In this document: piece by piece, positions 32,930-42,369 of the stretch | Layout of the letters: the number at the start of each line of letters is the position of its first letter | Position numbering within the stretch: position 1 is the first letter of the stretch | Source of the DNA: Amycolatopsis nivea | GTDB lineage: Bacteria > Actinomycetota > Actinomycetes > Mycobacteriales > Pseudonocardiaceae | Direction of reading: 5' to 3' | Assembly: GCF_004522235.1 (NCBI RefSeq) | Contig: NZ_SDLT01000014.1 | Location: 62,001-126,000 of the forward strand | DNA length: 64,000 bases | Position numbers and translations under genes: made by a program | Notes under the pieces: generated by a model | The model's database searches: none | What the model was told of the DNA's origin: nothing | What the model saw: only the letters and a program-made list of their open reading frames with translations

Positions 32930-33886
32930 TCAGAGAATCGCGTGCGCGTTCGCGGGGCTGCCGACCCCGCGCGGCAGCGGCAGCACCCCGGAGACGAGGA
33001 GGAACTCGTAGCTCCCCCGTTCCGCACACGCCCGCGCGAGCCGGTCCAGCAGCCACAGCTCGCCCAGCGGCATGCCCTGCAACGCGATCAGCCGGCGGTG
33101 CAGGAAGCCCTTGGCGCGGTTCACCGGGAAGACCTCGACGCCGACGTTGTCCATCGCGACCGCGGCGAACTCCCGGTCCCAGAGGTACCCGGCCATGTCC
33201 TTCGCCGACTCCAGTCCGGGGCAAGCGAAACCGGTGCCGATCGTCCCGCGCAGCGCGGCCCGCTCCCGCTCTGGCAGCTCCCGGTACCACTCCGTCCATC
33301 CGGTGCGGACCACGAGGATGTCCCCGGATTCGAAGACGGTTCCCTGCGCGGCGGCGACCTCGTCGAGCAGCGCGGCGGTGATCTCCACCGGCTCGTCCGG
33401 AGCGAGCGGCGTGCCTTGCGCCGCGAGGTGCCCGGCGACGTCGACCAGCACCCCGCGCCCGCCGAAGCCGTGCTCGGCCCACCGGTCGACGCCCAGCACC
33501 TCGCTGCTCGCCAGGTCGGCTTCGCTGCGGCCGCCCCAGTACCCGTGCCGTCCGGCGTTGATGTGTCGCAGCCCGTCCCACTGCGAGGAACCCTGCAGGT
33601 AGAACCCGTCCAGCCGGTCGTCGTGCCCGGCCGCGGTGTCCTCCACGACGTGCCGGAACAGCTCGCGTTCCTCGAACAGCCCGGGAGCGGGTTCGTTCAG
33701 CGGCAGAGTCAGCGAGATCATCTGCCCGCTGCGCACCGTCTTCGCCGCGGCGAGCCGCTGCTGCGGGCCGATCAGGTTGAGCGTGCCGATTTCGTCCGCG
33801 CGCCCCCACACGTCCCACGCGTGGTGCTCGTCCCGGTCCGGCAGCGTCGGCAGGTCCGCGAACGCCGGGGTGCGCCGCCCGGTCAT
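32930..33886 (-). CDS. Cyclase-family hydrolase (kynurenine formamidase/isatin hydrolase superfamily)
   Basis: 318 residues. The core SSQWDGLRHINAGRHGYW (about residues 99-116) stands where the family has its H-x-D..H metal-binding motif, with the first His replaced by Gln. The second half has HGFGGRGVLVDV, GDILVVRTGW and VAMDNVGVEVFP. Superfamily members hydrolyse N-formylkynurenine, isatin or other cyclic amides and carbinolamides with a divalent metal. The long N-terminal extension and the Q-W-D variant define a less studied branch. The ATG overlaps the ligase stop. Confidence 0.85.
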   Translation of the reverse strand: MTGRRTPAFADLPTLPDRDEHHAWDVWGRADEIGTLNLIGPQQRLAAAKTVRSGQMISLTLPLNEPAPGLFEERELFRHVVEDTAAGHDDRLDGFYLQGSSQWDGLRHINAGRHGYWGGRSEADLASSEVLGVDRWAEHGFGGRGVLVDVAGHLAAQGTPLAPDEPVEITAALLDEVAAAQGTVFESGDILVVRTGWTEWYRELPERERAALRGTIGTGFACPGLESAKDMAGYLWDREFAAVAMDNVGVEVFPVNRAKGFLHRRLIALQGMPLGELWLLDRLARACAERGSYEFLLVSGVLPLPRGVGSPANAHAIL

Positions 33887-35481
33887 CCCGCCGCCTCCAG
33901 CATCTCGCGCAGCTTGAGCTTGCTGACCTTGCCGGTGTGCGTCTGCGGCACCGCGGCCGAATCCAGCACCACGACCCGGGCGGGCACCTTGTAGCTCGCG
34001 GCCCGCGACCGGACGTACTCCCGCAGCCGGTCCGCCAGTTCGGTCCCGTCGGCGCCGCTGCGCTCGTCCGCGACGATGACGCAGGCCATCTCCTGGTCGC
34101 CGTCCGGAGTGGACAGTCCGAAGACGTACGCCTGGTCGACCTCGGCGTGCTCGCCGAGGATGCCCTCGATCTCCACCGGCGCGACGTTGATGCCCTTGAT
34201 CTTGAGCATTTCCTTCCACCGGCCGCCGAACGACAGCCGCCCGTCCGCGTCGACCGACCCGAGGTCGCCGGTGCGGAACCAGCCGTCCGGGGAATGCGTG
34301 CCGCCGCTGACGTCCGACCCGCTGAGGTAGCCGTCGATCACGCAGCCCCGGATCTCGATCTCGCCGGTGGCGCCGGGCGGGCACACCGCCCCGGACTTGT
34401 CCACGATGCGGATCTCCTGGGTCGGCAGCCGCCTGCCCTGGGTGTGCAGCTTGACTTCCGGCAGGTCGCTCGCGTCGGTCATGGTCACGAAGCCGTAGGA
34501 CTCGGTCAGCCCGTAGGCGCTGCACGCCTCGGTGATGCCGAGTCCTTCGATGGCCAGCCGCTTGTCCTCGGCGTTGAACCCGACCGGGCCGGTCCGCAGC
34601 GAGGAAATGTCCCGGCTGCCGAAACTCGGCGCGGCCAGCAGCGCCCGGACCGCCGTCGCGAGCCCATAGGAGACAGTGCACCGTTCGCGCTCGATGAAGG
34701 CCAGCGACGCGTCGCCGTCGACCTTTTCCTCGACGCACAAGGTCAGGCCGTGGCTCAGCGCGACCGGCAGCGCGTTGCAGGCCCCGTAGCCGAAGAACAA
34801 CGGCATCGCGAACCACAGCCGGTCGCCCGGACCGACGTGCATCCGCTCGCCCATCTCGTACCCGTTGCGCAGCAGCTTGCCGTGTTCCAGCGGCACCGCC
34901 TTCGGGAGCGCCGTGCTGCCGCTGGTGTAGAGGATCATCGCGAGGTCGTCGGGTCCCGCGCTGCGTTCCGGAGCCGGGGCGGGCTCGAGCCCGGACGGGA
35001 ACGGCTCGGCGGACGGCCAGAAGAGCGCGCCCAGATACCCGTCGGCGCGGGCTCTGGGCTCGAAGACCTCGCCGTGCCCGGCCGCGGTGAGCTCGGCGAG
35101 CATGTCCTTGCCGAACACCCGCTGTTCGGTGACCACCAGCCGCAGGTCTGCGGTGCCCACCAGGTGCGCCAGCTCCGCCGACCGGTACCAGGTGTTGACC
35201 GGCACCGCGACCAGCCCGGCCCGCTGCGCGCCGAGCATCGTGACCAGCCAGCGCAGCCCGTTCGGCAGCAGGATCCCCACTCGCTCGCCCGGCCGCAGCC
35301 CCGCCGCGCGGAACGCGCCGGCCAGCTCGTCGCACCGCCGCGCGAATTCGGCGAAGGTCAGCCGCCCCTCGGGCGCGACCACCGCCTCCTCGCCGGGAAA
35401 CAGCTTCGCCAGCGCCGCCAGCGCGTCCGGGAAAGTATCCGGGGCAACCACGTCGTTCCGCCTTTCGTTGTGGCCCGTCAT
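33883..35481 (-). CDS. AMP-forming acyl/aryl-CoA ligase
   Basis: 532 residues with the full ANL sequence: P-loop YTSGSTALPKAVPLEHGKLL (about residues 189-208), AYGLTESYGF (about 320), GWFRTGDLG (about 410), GRWKEMLKIKGINVAPVEIE and the C-terminal catalytic lysine in QTHTGKVSKLKL. The P-loop lacks the usual TG after GST, having AL instead. It activates a carboxylic acid to its CoA ester at the cost of ATP to AMP. Its place directly after HyuAB suggests that their product is the acid. ATGA overlaps on both sides. Confidence 0.92.
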   Translation of the reverse strand: MTGHNERRNDVVAPDTFPDALAALAKLFPGEEAVVAPEGRLTFAEFARRCDELAGAFRAAGLRPGERVGILLPNGLRWLVTMLGAQRAGLVAVPVNTWYRSAELAHLVGTADLRLVVTEQRVFGKDMLAELTAAGHGEVFEPRARADGYLGALFWPSAEPFPSGLEPAPAPERSAGPDDLAMILYTSGSTALPKAVPLEHGKLLRNGYEMGERMHVGPGDRLWFAMPLFFGYGACNALPVALSHGLTLCVEEKVDGDASLAFIERERCTVSYGLATAVRALLAAPSFGSRDISSLRTGPVGFNAEDKRLAIEGLGITEACSAYGLTESYGFVTMTDASDLPEVKLHTQGRRLPTQEIRIVDKSGAVCPPGATGEIEIRGCVIDGYLSGSDVSGGTHSPDGWFRTGDLGSVDADGRLSFGGRWKEMLKIKGINVAPVEIEGILGEHAEVDQAYVFGLSTPDGDQEMACVIVADERSGADGTELADRLREYVRSRAASYKVPARVVVLDSAAVPQTHTGKVSKLKLREMLEAAG

Positions 35482-37496
35482 CGGGCGTCCGGGTGCACGA
35501 CCACGTCCGCGCGCAGCAGGGTTCCGGTGTCCGGGTCGGCGTACTCCGCGAGTTCGACCCCCGGCCTCGGCTGGCACCACTGGCCGCGTTCGGCCAGCCG
35601 TTCGTGCGCCGGGCTCCGGCGCACCGCCAAGCCGTCTTCCCGGGGCCATTCCCGCCTGCTGGCACGGATTCGGTCCCGCTCCCGACTGGTCTCGGCGAGG
35701 TCCGGGCCGCCCGCGGCATCGAGCACGACGCCGTAGGAAACCCGCGCCGCGTCGGCCGTCACCACGCCCGAACGCACATCCGCCGCGACCAGGTCCGGGT
35801 CGCGTTCCAGCGGGTCGCCGTAGCCGCCACCGCCGCCGACCCGCAGCACCACCACGTCGCCGGCACCGACCGAAAGCCCGAACTGCTTTCCCTGCAACGG
35901 TTTCGGCGCGGCGGCGAGATCCTCGACGGCGCGCGGGACCTCGCCTCGGGCGAACGCCTCGTCTGCCTGGGCACCGGTGACCAGCGCCGAACCGCTCGTG
36001 GATCCGGGATAGCCGCCGAAGACCCCGCACGGCGGAACCTGCCAGCAGGCCGCCATGACGTGCTCCTGGCCGCCCGGCGTGTACCACGGCGTGAACGCGA
36101 GGTCGATGCCCGCGCCGCCCCGGGTCCGGCCCGGTCCGCCGGAGTTCGGGTTCAGCTTGCGCCACAGGTACAGCACCGGATAGGCGAGCTCGTTGATCTC
36201 GATGTCCGGAATGCTGTTCTGCGGCTGGGCGAGCACGCCGCTGACGTCCATGCCGTCCGCGATCGCCTGCGCGCCCGCTCCGCTGCCGCCGCCGTTCATG
36301 TCCGGGAACGGCACGAGCCGGCCGGATTCGTCGGGAGCGTAGAAGAAACTGGCGCTCCACGAGTCCTGCCACGGCGCCGTCACGTGCTCGCGGACGAAAG
36401 CGTTTTCGCTGCCTGCCTGCAAATCGGCGAGCAGCCTGGTGACCACCTTCCCGATCCGGAACCCGGTCTCGATGTGCCCGGCCCCCATCGGCGCGGGCTG
36501 GCGCGCGTCGCAGATCGTGCCCGGCCGGGTCACCACCTCGATCGGGCGCAGCGTGCCCTGGTTGATCGGCAGGTCCGGCAGCAGGGTGATCAGCAGCGGG
36601 GAGACGACCGCGCCCAGCGTGGTCGCCGCGCTGACGTTGATGAACCCGTCGGTCTGCGGCGCGGACTCGATCAGGTCGAACCGCAGCGCGTCCTCGCTGA
36701 CGGTGAGCGTGCAGCGGATCGGATACAGCTCGTCGGCGTGCCCATTGTGCTCGGCGAATTCCTCGGCGGTGAACGTGCCCTTCGGCAAATCCGCGATCCT
36801 GCGCCGGACGGCCTGCTCGGCCAGGTCCTTGGCGGCCTCGACATACCGGCGGAAAGTGTCCGCCCCGTACTGCTCGACGAGCGCCTGCAGCCGTTCGTCG
36901 CAGCGGTGACAGGCGGCGATGAAACACCGGATGTCGTTGAGCACCAGCTCCGGCACCCGGATGTTCGTCTCGATGATCCGCCACACGTCCTCGACCGGAC
37001 GCCCCTGGTCGACGATCTTCACCCCGGGCAGCCGCAGCGCTTCGCCGTAGACCTCGGTGGCCGTCGGGTCCATCCCGCCGGGCGCGGCGCCGCCGAAGTC
37101 GTTGACGTGCGCCTCGGCCCAGCACCACGCCACCAGCTGCTCGCCGAAGAAGATCGGCCGCACCACGCCGACGTCGACGGCGTGCGCGTTGCCGGTGGTG
37201 AACGGGTCGTTGCAGAGGAACATGTCCCCCGGCCGGATCTGCTCGCGGGGATACGTCGCGAGCAGGTGCCGGACCGCCTGGCGGGCCGCGCCCAGGTACA
37301 TCGTGATGTAGCCGGCGTAGCTGATGATGTCGCCCTCGGCGTCGGCGATGAAGGTGGAGAAGTCCACCGCCTCGGCGATCGCGGGGCTGCCGGAGGCGCG
37401 CATCATCACCACGCCCATTTCCGCGGCGACGTTGTCCAGTGCCTTGGCGAGAATTTCGACGTCCACCGGGTCGAGCCCGGTCGCGGCGGCGGTCAT
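35478..37496 (-). CDS. Hydantoinase B/oxoprolinase-family protein
   Basis: 672 residues. HyuB/acetone-carboxylase-alpha-like hallmarks: NVAAEMGVVMMRASGSP, LATYPREQIRPGDMFLCNDP (about residues 79-98), AHVNDFGGAAPGGM, and GGGSGAGAQAI and GGPGRTRGGAG in the centre. The C-terminus carries a ferredoxin-like VLRVGGGGGYGDPLERDP segment typical of HyuB. It acts with HyuA in an ATP-dependent reaction, either ring-opening of a cyclic amide or carboxylation of a ketone. It overlaps HyuA by ATGA. Confidence 0.92.
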   Translation of the reverse strand: MTAAATGLDPVDVEILAKALDNVAAEMGVVMMRASGSPAIAEAVDFSTFIADAEGDIISYAGYITMYLGAARQAVRHLLATYPREQIRPGDMFLCNDPFTTGNAHAVDVGVVRPIFFGEQLVAWCWAEAHVNDFGGAAPGGMDPTATEVYGEALRLPGVKIVDQGRPVEDVWRIIETNIRVPELVLNDIRCFIAACHRCDERLQALVEQYGADTFRRYVEAAKDLAEQAVRRRIADLPKGTFTAEEFAEHNGHADELYPIRCTLTVSEDALRFDLIESAPQTDGFINVSAATTLGAVVSPLLITLLPDLPINQGTLRPIEVVTRPGTICDARQPAPMGAGHIETGFRIGKVVTRLLADLQAGSENAFVREHVTAPWQDSWSASFFYAPDESGRLVPFPDMNGGGSGAGAQAIADGMDVSGVLAQPQNSIPDIEINELAYPVLYLWRKLNPNSGGPGRTRGGAGIDLAFTPWYTPGGQEHVMAACWQVPPCGVFGGYPGSTSGSALVTGAQADEAFARGEVPRAVEDLAAAPKPLQGKQFGLSVGAGDVVVLRVGGGGGYGDPLERDPDLVAADVRSGVVTADAARVSYGVVLDAAGGPDLAETSRERDRIRASRREWPREDGLAVRRSPAHERLAERGQWCQPRPGVELAEYADPDTGTLLRADVVVHPDAR

Positions 37497-39604
37497 GCGG
37501 TTTCCTCCCCGGTGCACCCGGTCGTCCGGGCGGTGTCGGTCAGCAGGTAGTTGCCCCAGCCGTCCACGTTCAGTTCCCAGCCCTCGGGCAGCGAGACGGT
37601 GGTCAGCGAGTGTTCGATCAGCGCCGGGCCGGATATCCTGGCCCCGGCGGTGATCCGCCGCGCGTCGTAGACGTCCACTTCGGACTCTCCGGCCCGCCGG
37701 ATCCGCCTGCGTCCGACCGGTTCGGCCGCGTCGCCGGTCGGCGCCTGCTTGGCCGGTTCGAAGAAGTCGACCCGGCCGGTCGCGGTGACCCGCACCGACA
37801 TCAGTACCACCGGGCTGCCCACCCAAGCCGTGCCCTCGCCGTACTCCTGCTCGTAGCGCGCGGCGAACCCGTCCTGGATCGCGACCAGGTCCGCTTCGCC
37901 GAACTCGTCCCGGCGCGGGATCGGCACCCGCAGTTCCCATTGCTGGCCAAGGAACTTGAAGTCGCCTTCCCAGCGGACGTCGATCCGGTCGTCCGGATAG
38001 CCCGCGGTGTGCAACGCCTCGACGAGTTCCGCGTCGAGTTCCTTAAGCGCGGCGTGCACCGCCTCGGCCCCGCCGCCCTGCCACATCACCGAGCGCGCGC
38101 GGGTGCGCACGTCGTCGCTGGAAAGCAGCCCGCGCGCGGAGAACACCGCGGCTTCGGCCGGGATCACGATCTGCCGGATGCCGACCGAACGGGCGATGTC
38201 CGCGGCGAACAGGCCGAGCGCGCCGCCGAAAGCCACCATCGCGAACCGGCGCGGATCGTGCCCGCGCTCCACCGTCACGGCGCGGACCGCGTTGCCCATG
38301 TCCGCGACCACCATCCGGTGCACCGCCGCCGCGGCCTGAACCGCGTCCACGCCCAGCGGTTTCCCGATCTCGCGGGCGAGGGCTTCGCTGGCACTGTCGG
38401 TGTCGAGCGCCCGGCGACCGTCCAGAAAGGACCCGGAATCCAGCAGCCCGAGCACCGCGGACGCGTCGGTCACCGTCGGACGGGCGCCGCCCTTGCCGTA
38501 GCAGATCGGCCCCGGCTCGGCTCCCGCGCTGTGCGGCCCGACCTGCGGAACTCCACGCGAATCCAGCCACGCGATGCTGCCGCCGCCGGTGCCGATGGGC
38601 AGCACGTCGATCTTGGACAGCGCGGTCAGGAACCGCTCCCCCAGCATCACTCGCCGGGTGACGTTCGGAGTCGCGTCGCGCAGCACCGAGACGTCGAACG
38701 ACGTGCCGCCCATGTCCGCGGTGACGATGTCCTTGAGGCCGAGCCGGTCAGCCAGCGCCCGCGCCCCGATCACGCCGCCGGCCGGTCCGGAGTCGATGAG
38801 CGTGATGGGTCGCTGCCGGGCTTCCGCCGCGCTCGACGTGCCGCCGAAGCCCTGCATGAACGCGACCGGTTCGCGCAGCCCGCGCGCCGCCAGCTCGCGC
38901 TCGATCCGCTCGGTGTACTCGGCGACCCGGATCCCGGTGAACGCGTTGAGCACCGTGGTCATCGTCCGCTCGTACTCCCGGATGACCGGGTGCAGCCGCG
39001 ACGCGACGCTCAAGAACAGCTCCGGATGCTCGGCCTCGACGATCGAGGCGAGCAGTTCCTCGTGCTCCGGGTTCGCGAAGCCCCACAACAGGGACACGGC
39101 GATCGACTCGACTCCCTTGGCCGCCAGTGCATCCACGGCCTCGCGCGCCCGCCGCTCGGTGAGCGGAACGACGACCCGGCCCTTGCGGTCGATCCGCTCG
39201 GGCACCTCGAGCACGTTCTCGCGAGCGACGATCTGCGGAAGGCTGAGCTGCTTGTGGTGGTCGCGGTGCGCGTTGCGGGCCGACCGCGCGATCAGCAGGT
39301 TGTCGCCGAAGCCCTGCGTGGTGATCAGCCCGACCTTCGCGCCGCGCAATTCGGCGACCGCGTTCGTCACCACGGTCGTGCCGTTCACGAACCGCGTCGT
39401 CGCGGCGAGCAGCCCGGTCAGGGGCAACCCGACACGGGCGGCGAGATTTTCCAGCGCGGCAAGCAATCCCGCGGCGAGGTCGTCCGGAACGGTGTCGGAC
39501 TTGTCCGCATAGGACTGTCCGTCCGAGGCGAGCGCGACGACGTCGGTGAACGTACCGCCGATGTCGCACCCGATCTGAAACGTGACTTCGGAACGCAACG
39601 TCAT
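37493..39604 (-). CDS. Hydantoinase A/oxoprolinase-family protein
   Basis: 703 residues. ATG 39604 has GGAAGG upstream. The N-terminal ATPase-like fold opens IGCDIGGTFTDVVALASDG, then TTRFVNGTTVVTNAVAE. The middle has GFGGTSSAAEARQRPITLIDSGPAGGVIGA, ADMGGTSFDVSVL, and IGTGGGSIAWLDSRG (about residues 327-341). The latter region keeps EPGPICYGKGG. It is the nucleotide-binding partner of HyuB. It is the first gene of the long leftward run, and two operator palindromes lie 45-80 bp upstream. Confidence 0.93.
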   Translation of the reverse strand: MTLRSEVTFQIGCDIGGTFTDVVALASDGQSYADKSDTVPDDLAAGLLAALENLAARVGLPLTGLLAATTRFVNGTTVVTNAVAELRGAKVGLITTQGFGDNLLIARSARNAHRDHHKQLSLPQIVARENVLEVPERIDRKGRVVVPLTERRAREAVDALAAKGVESIAVSLLWGFANPEHEELLASIVEAEHPELFLSVASRLHPVIREYERTMTTVLNAFTGIRVAEYTERIERELAARGLREPVAFMQGFGGTSSAAEARQRPITLIDSGPAGGVIGARALADRLGLKDIVTADMGGTSFDVSVLRDATPNVTRRVMLGERFLTALSKIDVLPIGTGGGSIAWLDSRGVPQVGPHSAGAEPGPICYGKGGARPTVTDASAVLGLLDSGSFLDGRRALDTDSASEALAREIGKPLGVDAVQAAAAVHRMVVADMGNAVRAVTVERGHDPRRFAMVAFGGALGLFAADIARSVGIRQIVIPAEAAVFSARGLLSSDDVRTRARSVMWQGGGAEAVHAALKELDAELVEALHTAGYPDDRIDVRWEGDFKFLGQQWELRVPIPRRDEFGEADLVAIQDGFAARYEQEYGEGTAWVGSPVVLMSVRVTATGRVDFFEPAKQAPTGDAAEPVGRRRIRRAGESEVDVYDARRITAGARISGPALIEHSLTTVSLPEGWELNVDGWGNYLLTDTARTTGCTGEETA

Positions 39605-39649
39605 TGTCCTTCCGTGGAACGGCTCCCGGCCTGCGAGCCAGATTAGACA

Positions 39650-39662
39650 CGACACAGTGTCG
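39650..39662. promoter_or_regulatory. TetR-regulon operator H1
   Basis: CGACACAGTGTCG, a perfect 13-bp palindrome upstream of hyuA. Confidence 0.75.
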
Positions 39663-39669
39663 AGTCAAG

Positions 39670-39682
39670 CGACAACTTGTCG
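39670..39682. promoter_or_regulatory. TetR-regulon operator H2
   Basis: CGACAACTTGTCG, a perfect 13-bp palindrome 20 bp (about two helical turns) from H1, so two dimers could bind on one face. Confidence 0.75.
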
Positions 39683-39684
39683 AT

Positions 39685-41001
39685 TCAGCGCAGATGCGCG
39701 GCGAACTCCGCGGAATCGGCGCCGGAGAAGGGTTCCCGGACGGCCCGCAGTACCGGGTCGATTCCCGCGCCCAGCACCGGTTCCGCATAGGAACGGAACT
39801 TCTCGGGCACGGATACCGGTGCCTGCTCCCGGCTTTCCGCGGACACGACGCGTCCGTCGGCGAGCCGGACTGCCACTCGCGCGTCCCGGCGCGCCGGAAA
39901 AGCCGCGTCCGCAACGGGATCCACTGCTACCGAGATCCGCGCCGCCAGCTTCGCCAGCCCCGGATCGAGCGCTCCGGCATAGCGGTCCGGACGGATCGCG
40001 CCGTCGGTCAACGCGGCCGCCACCGCGAACTGCAGGCTCATCTGCCGGGAAATCGGTGCTGCCAAGGCAGTCGCGTTGTCACAGCCCGGATAGCGCGCCG
40101 CCACGCTGGACGTGTACACCGTGGCTTCGACGACCTGCTCGGGGTGGATTCCTTGTCCGGCAAGGACGATGGCCGCGTCGATCGGTTCCTGAGTCAACGC
40201 ACACGACGGGTACGCCTTGAAAAACGTCTGCGAGATCGCCATCCGGTCCAGCCGGACGTCCGGTGGCCGGGCTTCGTCCTGTGCGCCGCCGAATGCCTGG
40301 CGCAGGCCGAAAATCCCGTCCACCGCCGACGCCGCACCGGTCGCGCCTTCCTGGGCGAGCAGCGCCGCGACGACGCCTGCCCGCGACGCACCGGCGTTCT
40401 GGAAGAACACCTCGGTGGTCCCGTCGTGCGCCCACTGGCACAGCCCCGCAGCGGAGCTGGCAGCAATCCCGAACGCGTGCGCGGTGGCCACTGGACTGAG
40501 CCCCAGCAAATGCGCCGCCGCAGCCGCGGCGCCAAAGGGACCGAAGACACTGCTGGCCCGCCATCCGCGTACGCCGAACTCCTCGGTCAGCACTGCGGCC
40601 GAAACCTGCGCGATGGCCTCGTAGCCGAGGACGATCGCCCGCAGCAGCGCGGGCAACGGCGAGCGCAGGCGTTCCCCGATCGCCAGCGCCGCCGGAATCA
40701 CCACCGTCCCGGGATGCACCCGGCTTTCGGCATGCGTGTCCTCGTGCAGCAACGCATGACAGGCAACGGAATTCGCGAACACCGCGTCCGCGAGCCCTGC
40801 CCTTCGGCCGCCGGTCGCCCAGATCGTGGCGTCGTCACCGCTGCCCGCGATCGCCCTGGCCTGCCTGGCCCACGGCAGGTCGCGTCCGCCGTAGGCACAG
40901 GCCAGTGCGTCGAGAAGACAAGTACCGGCTTGGTCGATCAGCTCGCCGGTAATCCTCGGGGCCGCGGTGTCGAGTTGCTCAGCGAGATCGGTGAGCAACA
41001 C
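39685..41001 (-). CDS. MmgE/PrpD-family protein
   Basis: 438 residues. It matches MmgE/PrpD: CLLDALACAYGG, LADAVFANSVACHALLHEDTH (about residues 71-91), HPGTVVIPAALAIGE, the AHAFGIAASSAAG helix and FKAYPSCALTQEPIDAAI. Members include 2-methylcitrate dehydratase, iminodisuccinate epimerase and cis-aconitate decarboxylase-like proteins, so a hydro-lyase or epimerase role is likely but unspecific. The GTG start is 3 bp after the transporter stop, implying coupling. Its gene ends just before the hyuA operators. Confidence 0.9.
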   Translation of the reverse strand: MLLTDLAEQLDTAAPRITGELIDQAGTCLLDALACAYGGRDLPWARQARAIAGSGDDATIWATGGRRAGLADAVFANSVACHALLHEDTHAESRVHPGTVVIPAALAIGERLRSPLPALLRAIVLGYEAIAQVSAAVLTEEFGVRGWRASSVFGPFGAAAAAAHLLGLSPVATAHAFGIAASSAAGLCQWAHDGTTEVFFQNAGASRAGVVAALLAQEGATGAASAVDGIFGLRQAFGGAQDEARPPDVRLDRMAISQTFFKAYPSCALTQEPIDAAIVLAGQGIHPEQVVEATVYTSSVAARYPGCDNATALAAPISRQMSLQFAVAAALTDGAIRPDRYAGALDPGLAKLAARISVAVDPVADAAFPARRDARVAVRLADGRVVSAESREQAPVSVPEKFRSYAEPVLGAGIDPVLRAVREPFSGADSAEFAAHLR

Positions 41002-41004
41002 GGG

Positions 41005-42345
41005 TCACACCCCTTCGGGAGACCGCTCGCTGACCGCCGGAGCCAGCTCCGCGTCCTCCACCCGCTTGGTCGCGCGCCGCACGAACAATGCCGCGATCAA
41101 GCTCAACAGCGCACCGAACATCAGGAACAGCGCGGGCGCACGGTTGTCCCCGGTGGCTTGCACGAGCGTCTGGCTGACATAGAGCGCCGGACCGCCCAGC
41201 AACGTCGCCGCCAACGCGAACCCGACCGCGAACACGGTGGCGCGCACCCGGGCGGGAAGAACCTCCACATAGGACGCCGGAGCCACCGCCGTGTACAACG
41301 CGGGCAGGACGCCGAGCAGCACCGTCATCCCGATGGCCGCGCCCAGACTTTTCGCCGAGGAGAGCCCGATGAACAGCGGGTAGGCCAGCACGAAGGTGCC
41401 CGCGGACAGCCCGAGCAGCATCGGCCACCGACCCCAGCGATCCGACAGCGGTCCGCCCAGCGCGACCAGCACGACCGCCACCGCGATGCTGATCACCGTC
41501 GCCAATGTGGCTTGCGACTGCGAAAACCCGAGCCGGATCAGGTAGGTCTGCGCGTAGGTGAAGGCGACGTAGTAGCCGACCTGCTGGAACGCGGCGATGC
41601 CGAAGATCAGCACGATCAGCCGCCAGTGCGCGGTGAACGACTCCTTGACCGGCGAGGCGGGCACCTGCGTGCGGTGCTCGAGCGCCCGGAACTCGGGCGA
41701 TTCGTCGAGCTGGGAACGGATGTAGAGCCCGACCAGGCCGAGCGGCAGGGCGAGCAGGAACGGGATCCGCCAGCCCCAGCTCGCCATCGCGGCGGGCGTC
41801 AGCAGGGTGCTCAGCAACAGCACCGCGCCCGCGGCCAGCAGCAGGCTCGCCACGCTCCCGATCTGCACGCGGCTGGTCATCGCGCCGCGCTTGCCGCGCG
41901 GGGTGAACTCGGCCGCGTAAGTCATCGCCGTGCCGTACTCGCCGCCCGCCGCGAGGCCCTGCAGCAAGCGGAACAGCACCAGCAGGATCGGCGCCCAGAC
42001 ACCGATCGACGCCACCGGCGGCAGCACGCCGATCGCCGCCGTGCTGCCCGCCATCAGCGCGACCGTGGCGACCAGCGCGGGTTTGCGCCCGATCCGGTCC
42101 GCGATCGAGCCGAACAGCAGCGAACCCAGCGGCCGCACCACGAAGGCGACGCCGAACACCGCGAAGGCCGACAGCAACGCGACGCCCGGCTGTTGCGCGG
42201 GGAAGAACAGTTTCGAAAGCACGACCGTCAGAAAGCCGTAGACCGCGTAATCGTAGGTCTCGACGGTGTTGCCGATGGCGGACGCGAAAACCACGCGCCG
42301 CATCAGCGCCGGAGACGGAGCGGCGACGCCAGGACTGGAGGACAT
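41005..42345 (-). CDS. MFS transporter, metabolite:H+ symporter (MHS) type
   Basis: 446 residues and 12 membrane segments. MHS marks: SAIGNTVETYDYAVYGFLT (about residues 20-38) at helix 1, RPLGSLLFGSIADRIGRKPAL (about 69-89), RLLQGLAAGGEYGTAMTYAAE (about 126-146) and SDRWGRWP in the second half. Family members import organic acids, aromatic acids or osmolytes with protons. ATG 42345 is preferred because the hydrophobic core starts just after it and GGGAGCG lies upstream. A leader of about 150 nt with a hairpin separates it from its operator. It probably imports the substrate of the hyu pathway. Confidence 0.92.
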   Translation of the reverse strand: MSSSPGVAAPSPALMRRVVFASAIGNTVETYDYAVYGFLTVVLSKLFFPAQQPGVALLSAFAVFGVAFVVRPLGSLLFGSIADRIGRKPALVATVALMAGSTAAIGVLPPVASIGVWAPILLVLFRLLQGLAAGGEYGTAMTYAAEFTPRGKRGAMTSRVQIGSVASLLLAAGAVLLLSTLLTPAAMASWGWRIPFLLALPLGLVGLYIRSQLDESPEFRALEHRTQVPASPVKESFTAHWRLIVLIFGIAAFQQVGYYVAFTYAQTYLIRLGFSQSQATLATVISIAVAVVLVALGGPLSDRWGRWPMLLGLSAGTFVLAYPLFIGLSSAKSLGAAIGMTVLLGVLPALYTAVAPASYVEVLPARVRATVFAVGFALAATLLGGPALYVSQTLVQATGDNRAPALFLMFGALLSLIAALFVRRATKRVEDAELAPAVSERSPEGV

Positions 42346-42369
42346 AGGGGACGCTCCCGAGTCGTCGTT

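Noticed and set aside
37439..39646. A 735-codon open frame on the plus strand opposite hyuA
   Set aside because: Low-complexity Arg/Asp/Gly text antisense to a well-conserved HyuA; no start signal.
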